64,000 nucleotides of DNA. It comes from Aphrophora alni (taxonomy: Eukaryota > Arthropoda > Insecta > Hemiptera > Aphrophoridae). The stretch is from positions 154,572,431 to 154,636,430 of the forward strand of contig OY740767.1 in the NCBI GenBank assembly GCA_963513935.1. The letters run 5' to 3'. Shown here one piece after another: positions 60,569 to 64,000 of the stretch (positions are counted from its first letter, which is position 1; the number at the start of each line of letters is the position of its first letter). A program made the translations under genes and the position numbers. Below the pieces are notes generated by a model. It made no database searches. It had not been told where the DNA came from and was given only the letters and a program-made list of their open reading frames with translations.

Positions 60569-60848
60569 TATAACGATATTAAATGTTGAGCTTGACTTAT
60601 GAGAAAAACTATACAGTATAACAACCACACAGAACACAATTCTCATAAAAAAAAAATAAGCCCAAGTATCAGACGCGTTTCAACGACCAACCAAACCACA
60701 ACTTGATGTAGTTGTGGTTTGGTTGGTGTATCTGGTGTATCACTGAAGAGGACGACCTTGTCGTTGAAACGCGTCTGATACTTAGGCGTATTTTTTTATG
60801 AGAATTGTGTTCTGTGTGGTTGTTATACTGTATATATTATAACGATAT
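60569..60848. mobile_element. Fold-back element bounded by an 11-bp direct repeat
   Basis: Arms at 60611-60685 and about 60761-60833 are close to perfect inverted repeats (outer end atacagtataac / gttatactgtat). The centre has a perfect 17-bp hairpin stem (60687-60703 and 60710-60726) with a 6-nt loop. TATAACGATAT occurs as a direct repeat at 60569-60579 and 60838-60848, a possible target-site duplication. A related but incomplete copy lies at 36601-36730. No coding capacity; it contains a hammerhead-like motif at 60737-60781. Confidence 0.75.
60737..60781 (+). ncRNA. Hammerhead-ribozyme-like motif, best copy (copy G)
   Basis: GTATCA (60737-60742) and TGATAC (60776-60781) form a perfect 6-bp stem I. 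The core CTGAAGA (60743-60749) fits CUGANGA. ACGAC (60752-60756) and GTCGT (60760-60764) form a perfect stem II with a CTT loop. GAAA lies at 60766-60769, followed by CGCG (with flanks ACGCGT, self-complementary) and the cleavage-type TC at 60774-60775. This matches a type I hammerhead with a minimal stem III, as described for Penelope-like elements and retrozymes, which would need dimerisation. Activity is inferred. Confidence 0.5.
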
Positions 60849-61149
60849 AAGAGCCTTATTACATCATCTAGGGGATAAATCAACACGGCAATCTTCCTTT
60901 TCTTGAATCATATTTTAACTAAAAAGTTAACACATTTTAAAAACATTAATGAAACTTTGAGATTGGACCCTTACTATACTGGGTTTATTATGTTATTAAA
61001 GAGGGCGCCAAGCTCTTGCCTTAAGTGAAATATGACCTATTTTTAGTCTGTGAGACTTCCAGTCATGGAAATCACTATTTACTGATTCTTGATGCAACCA
61101 TTTGCTAGAGCTTTCCTGCCTTATACTGGTAAGACATATAAAAACATAT
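60849..61149. other. No feature recognised
   Basis: AT-rich spacer between the fold-back element and the 41-bp array; nothing identifiable. Confidence 0.5.
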
Positions 61150-64000
61150 AGGCCTATGCGAGAGGCATGCTTAGTAAAGTATAGTGAGTAACTCTTAAGT
61201 GAGAGGCATGCTGAGTAAAGTATAGTTAGTACCTCTTAAGTGAGAGGCATGCTGAGTAAAGTATAGAGGGTAGCTCTTATACGAGAGGCATGCTTAGTAA
61301 AGTATAGAGGGTAGCTCTTATACGAGACGCATGCTTAGTAAAGTGTAGAGAGTAGCTCTTATACGAGAGGCATGCTGAGTAAAGTATAGAGGGTAACTCT
61401 TAAGTGAGAGGCATGCTCAGTAAAGTATAGAGAGTAACTCTTAAGTGAGAGGCATGCTCAGTAAAGTATAGAGGGTAGCTCTTATACGAGAGGCATGCTG
61501 AGTAAAGTATAGAGGGTAGCTCTTATACGAGAGGCATGCTTTGTAAAGTATAGTGAGTAACTCTTATACGAGAGGCATGCTGAGTAAAAGTAAAGAGGGT
61601 AGCTCTTATACGAGAGGCATGCTGAGTAAAGTATAGAGGGTAGCTCTTATACGAGAGGCATGCTGAGTAAAAGTATAGAGGGTAGCTCTTATACGAGAGG
61701 CATGCTGAGTAAAAGTATAGAGAGTAACTCTTAAGTGAGAGGCATGCTGAGTAAAGTATAGAGGGTAGCTCTTATACGAGAGGCATGCTGAGTAAAGTAT
61801 AGAGGGTAGCTCTTATACGAGAGGCATGCTGAGTAAAAGTATAGAGAGTAGCTCTTATACGAGAGGCATGCTGAGTAAAGTATAGAGAATAGCTCTTATA
61901 CGAGAGGCATGCTGAGTAAAAGTATAGAGGGTAGCTCTTATACGAGAGGCATGCTGAGTAAAGTATAGTGAGTAACTCTTAAGTGAGAGGCATGCTGAGT
62001 AAAGTATAGTAGGTAGCTCTTATACGAGAGACATGCTGAGTAAAGTATAGAGGGTAGCTCTTATACGAGAGGCATGCTGAGTAAAGTATAGTGAGTAAAT
62101 CTTAAGTGAGAGGCATGCTGAGTAAAAGTATAGTGAGTAACTCTTAAAGTGAGAGACATGCTGAGTAAAGTATAGAGGGTAGCTCTTATACGAGAGACAT
62201 GCTGAGTAAAGTATAGAGGGTAGCTCTTATACGAGAGGCATGCTGAGTAAAGTATAGAGGGTAGCTCTTATACGAGAGGCATGCTTTGTAAAGTATAGTG
62301 AGTAACTCTTAAGTGAGAGGCATGCTGAGTAAAGTATAGTAGGTAGCTCTTATACGAGAGACATGCTGAGTAAAGTATAGAGGGTAGCTCTTATACGAGA
62401 GGCATGCTGAGTAAAGTATAGTGAGTAACTCTTAAGTGAGAGGCATGCTGAGTAAAAGTATAGTGAGTAACTCTTAAAGTGAGAGACATGCTGAGTAAAG
62501 TATAGAGGGTAGCTCTTATACGAGAGGCATGCTGAGTAAAGTATAGAGGGTAGCTCTTATACGAGAGGCATGCTGAGTAAAGTATAGAGGGTAGCTCTTA
62601 TACGAGAGGCATGCTTTGTAAAGTATAGTGAGTAACTCTTAAGTGAGAGGCATGCTGAGTAAAGTATAGAGGGTAACTCTTAAGTGAGAGGCATGCTCAG
62701 TAAAGTATAGAGGGTAGCTCTTATACGAGAGGCATGCTGAGTAAAGTATAGAGGGTAGCTCTTATACGAGAGGCATGCTTTGTAAAGTATAGTGAGTAAC
62801 TCTTATACGAGAGGCATGCTGAGTAAAAGTAAAGAGGGTAGCTCTTATACGAGAGGCATGCTGAGTAAAGTATAGAGGGTAGCTCTTATACGAGAGGCAT
62901 GCTGAGTAAAAGTATAGAGGGTAGCTCTTATACGAGAGGCATGCTGAGTAAAAGTATAGAGAGTAACTCTTAAGTGAGAGGCATGCTGAGAAAAGTATAG
63001 AGGGTAGCTCTTATACGAGAGGCATGCTGAGTAAAGTATAGAGAATAGCTCTTATACGAGAGGCATGCTGAGTAAAAGTATAGAGAGTAGCTCTTATACG
63101 AGAGGCATGCTGAGTAAAGTATAGAGGGTAGCTCTTATACGAGAGGCATGCTGAGTAAAGTATAGTGAGTAACTCTTAAGTGAGAGGCATGCTGAGTAAA
63201 AGTATAGTGAGTAACTCTTAAAGTGAGAGACATGCTGAGTAAAGTATAGAGGGTAGCTCTTATACGAGAGGCATGCTGAGTAAAGTATAGAGGGTAGCTC
63301 TTATACGAGAGGCATGCTGAGTAAAGTATAGAGGGTAGCTCTTATACGAGAGGCATGCTTTGTAAAGTATAGTGAGTAACTCTTAAGTGAGAGGCATGCT
63401 GAGTAAAGTATAGAGGGTAGCTCTTATACGAGAGGCATGCTGAGTAAAGTATAGAGGGTAGCTCTTATACGAGAGGCATGCTTTGTAAAGTATAGTGAGT
63501 AACTCTTAAGTGAGAGACATGCTGAGTAAAGTATAGAGGGTAGCTCTTATACGAGAGGCATGCTGAGTAAAGTATAGAGGGTAGCTCTTATACGAGAGGC
63601 ATGCTGAGTAAAGTATAGAGGGTAGCTCTTATACGAGAGGCATGCTTTGTAAAGTATAGTGAGTAACTCTTAAGTGAGAGGCATGCTGAGTAAAGTATAG
63701 AGGGTAACTCTTAAGTGAGAGGCATGCTGAGTATAGTATAGAGGGTAGCTCTTATACGAGAGGCATGCTGAGTAAAGTATAGAGGGTAGCTCTTATACGA
63801 GAGGCATGCTGAGTAAAAGTATAGAGAGTAACCCTTAAGTGAGAGGCATGCTGAGTAAAGTATAGAGGGTAGCTCTTATACGAGAGGCATGCTGAGTAAA
63901 GTATAGAGGGTAGCTCTTATACGAGAGGCATGCTTTGTAAAGTATAGTGAGTAACTCTTAAGTGAGAGACATGCTGAGTAAAGTATAGAGGGTAGCTCTT
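61150..64000. repeat. 41-bp satellite array, about 69 units, truncated by window end
   Basis: gagaggcatgctgagtaaag recurs every 41 bp, or 42 bp where aaag becomes aaaag. Two main unit types alternate: one with gtaactcttaagtgagag, the other with gtagctcttatacgagag. A gcatgc palindrome is in most units. Rare variants (ctttgtaaag, ctcagtaaag, agagacatgc) reveal longer-range repeats of about 330 bp and 1.24 kb. The array runs through the end of the window. No coding content. Confidence 0.97.

Noticed and set aside
61150..64000. CRISPR-like array
   Set aside because: Units are contiguous 41-bp repeats without unique spacers, in a eukaryotic context: satellite DNA.

Overview
The window is AT-rich (about one third GC by eye), repeat-laden animal genomic DNA. 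I can support one protein-coding gene. Intron-exon structure, TA microsatellites, satellite arrays and many decayed dispersed repeats mark it as a eukaryotic nuclear genome. The protein points to an arthropod, most likely an insect; I cannot name the species or order with confidence.

The gene is Hey, the Notch-responsive bHLH-Orange repressor, on the + strand at about 31.1-43.5 kb. Three coding exons join in frame: one ending at 31539, then 35597..35814 and 40598..41160, separated by introns of 4057 and 4783 bp. Together they encode the acidic N-terminal segment, a bHLH domain with the Hey-type glycine in the basic region, an Orange domain, a His/Gln/Asn-rich tail and the C-terminal YRPW motif. 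The first recognisable exon has no in-frame ATG, so the true N-terminus is unresolved. A TATA-like box, a Su(H) consensus, a perfect CRE and CACGYG boxes lie just upstream. Two further GC-richer clusters with overlapping motif content lie at 27.2 kb and 23.9 kb, and three more Su(H) consensus sites sit in intron 2.

Layout. 1-9.8 kb: non-coding, with dispersed repeats, an inverted-repeat element (3.49-3.91 kb) and hammerhead-like motifs. 9.79-11.81 kb: a 123-bp minisatellite with no indels in 16 periods. 11.8-31 kb: gene-poor, with decayed repeats and small fold-back elements. 31-43.5 kb: Hey. 43.5-48 kb: repeats. 48.0-53.9 kb: a 156-bp satellite of about 38 units. 54-60.5 kb: repeats. 60.57-60.85 kb: a fold-back element carrying a nearly complete hammerhead-ribozyme-like motif. 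61.15 kb to the window end: a 41-bp satellite, truncated by the window.

The most interesting non-gene signal is a set of eight diverged sequences on both strands matching the hammerhead core (CTGANGA, stem II, GAAA, short stem III, TH). The segment after GAAA is self-complementary in seven of the eight, and stems show compensatory changes. This is consistent with Penelope-like or retrozyme-type hammerheads that work as dimers. Other signals are a strong excess of the extended E-box AWCAGCTGWT (13 sites found by eye) and a three-copy 97-bp repeat carrying C/EBP-type and CRE-type sites directly after the Hey exon 1 splice donor.
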